A stretch of DNA of 62,829 nucleotides, taken from assembly GCF_000143415.4 (NCBI RefSeq), contig NW_003314263.1, forward strand, positions 2,281,563-2,344,391, given 5' to 3'. The translations under genes were made by a program, and so were the position numbers. This DNA is from Selaginella moellendorffii (Eukaryota; Streptophyta; Lycopodiopsida; Selaginellales; Selaginellaceae). The notes below the pieces were generated by a model, which saw only the letters and a list, made by a program, of their open reading frames with translations, was not told where the DNA came from and ran no database searches. Numbering within the stretch: the stretch's first letter is position 1; every line of letters starts with the position of its first letter. Below are positions 61,705 to 62,829 of the stretch, piece after piece.

Positions 61705-62100
61705 TTAAAGTCCATCTCTTGCTAATAGTTTTATAGATACATAAATAGAACCATCTAAGAAAAGAACCTTACCACCTATACCATAAGCTAGTATACAGTT
61801 GTTAATAATGAATCTGAAAGATTGAACTATATCCTGTTGAGTAAAATGTATATTATTAGCTCTCCATCCGTGTACTATCATGATAATTTCATTGTTATTC
61901 TTTTGTGTTTCATAAACGTGATCATAAGGTGAATTTTTCCATTGTAAGAGGACATAATCTATAGAACGATATAAAAAACTCATTGAGACTCGTCTTCGTG
62001 GGTCATAATTGAAACATCTTTTATTAGCTCGACTTGAATAACTGAGACATTGTAGAATACTCAAATTAAATAAGATTATAATACTGATTAAGAATTTCAT
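61705..62100 (-). CDS. Hypothetical secreted protein in AT-rich DNA
   Basis: 131 codons on the minus strand. A strong signal peptide (MKFLISIIILFNLSILQCLS) is followed by a basic segment YDPRRRVSMSFLYRSIDYVL and a region with MIVHGWRANNIHF. Codon use is far more AT-rich than in the genes to the left. A frame this long is unusual in such AT-rich DNA, but no homology is recognised and no promoter or intron evidence exists. It could be a small-protein gene, an exon of a larger gene, or chance. Confidence 0.4.
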   Translation of the reverse strand: MKFLISIIILFNLSILQCLSYSSRANKRCFNYDPRRRVSMSFLYRSIDYVLLQWKNSPYDHVYETQKNNNEIIMIVHGWRANNIHFTQQDIVQSFRFIINNCILAYGIGGKVLFLDGSIYVSIKLLARDGL

Positions 62101-62829
62101 TTGAAATATGCTGTTGAAATTTTCCTTTGATTATTATAGTAAATCAGATTTAACTTACTATAAAAATACAGTCATAGAATGTTAATTTTAAAAACTACAC
62201 TTATATTTTAATAGAACCTTATTTGATTTTAGTCATTAAATTACATTATTTTTCTTTTGAATAAAAATATTAATATAAGGTGAGTGTCTATTACAATCGC
62301 TTGCTAATTTTGATATAATAAATTTTGGTAGTTATTATTGATAAGCTACACCAAATACATGCCCTGGGTCCTTGATAAAAGACACTTAAAGCTAAATGAA
62401 GAAAATGTTAGTGACACCATTTAATCCTATAATCTCTTATAAGTTCCAAAATTCATCTCTCTCTCTCTCTCTCTCTCTGACCTTTCTTGTTTAATCTAAC
62501 TTTTCTTTCTTTTTTCTCTATGTTTAGATTTTACCTTTCCCTTTATTGTTTCTTTTTATTTCTTTTATTTTTCTAGTTAAAAGCGATGTATTACACAATG
62601 TTAAATCTTGTGGTCAAGTAGCATGCAATCCTGTATCAACATATGTAGTTACTAGGTGATCAACTAGATGCAATGTGTGATCATGTATTGGACACAAGAA
62701 GTAGGTAAATACTGCTTGTTTAAAACTCGCCATATAAGTTCCTTTGAATAAAAAGAAAATTTAAGAATATGCTGTATTGGTAGCGAACAACGTGTCGATG
62801 TGCACAGCTCCAAGGACATCTCAGCGAGA
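62101..62829. other. AT-rich intergenic DNA with (CT)n microsatellite
   Basis: No gene seen. A (CT)11-type microsatellite lies at about 62457-62478. Confidence 0.5.

Noticed and set aside
61705-62100. Lipase resemblance of the HGWRA segment
   Set aside because: Only a five-residue likeness; no GxSxG, no other lipase elements and too short.

Overview
The window is nuclear DNA of a vascular plant, most likely the lycophyte Selaginella moellendorffii. That identification is an inference from the compact gene spacing, very short introns (mostly 45-90 nt), GC-rich exons next to AT-rich gaps, and plant-only families (PHT1, NPF, germin-like, G-type lectin kinases). No database search was possible.

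Left flank (1-7.0 kb): two G-type lectin receptor kinases face away from each other with a tRNA-Ala gene between them, followed by a TPR-SET protein. Centre (7.4-35.2 kb): two nearly identical secreted bulb-lectin-like genes form the arms of a ~1.5 kb inverted repeat about 25 kb apart. Between the arms lie three tRNA-Ser(GCT) genes, a divergent RRM / tRNA m1A58 methyltransferase pair sharing a 42-bp promoter, and a tandem array with a ~8.9 kb unit (two full copies and a truncated third). Each full unit carries a divergent pair of Fic-domain (AMPylase-type) genes, a U1 snRNA gene, a cytochrome P450 pseudogene, a RING-H2 gene and an alpha/beta hydrolase with Asp at the nucleophile position. The spacers between these genes are mosaics of broken pieces of the neighbouring genes (SET protein, methyltransferase, dehydrogenase, Fic, lectin).

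Right flank (35.4-53.6 kb): a single-copy, well-kept gene run with a D-2-hydroxyacid dehydrogenase, germin-like protein, ABCD-type transporter, TIM21-like membrane protein, ZCF37-like protein, inactive plastid rhomboid, small Cys-rich secreted protein, PHT1 phosphate transporter and NPF transporter.

Far right (53.9-62.8 kb): AT-rich DNA with a minus-strand Ty3/Gypsy element (168-bp LTRs, broken pol). Its gag is split by a nested 377-bp TRIM carrying a 5S-rRNA-like promoter, with a 5-bp target duplication. One AT-rich secreted-protein ORF follows.

The most unusual system is the tandemly amplified divergent Fic gene pair, with a retained IEG inhibitory-type motif in one partner, in a plant genome.
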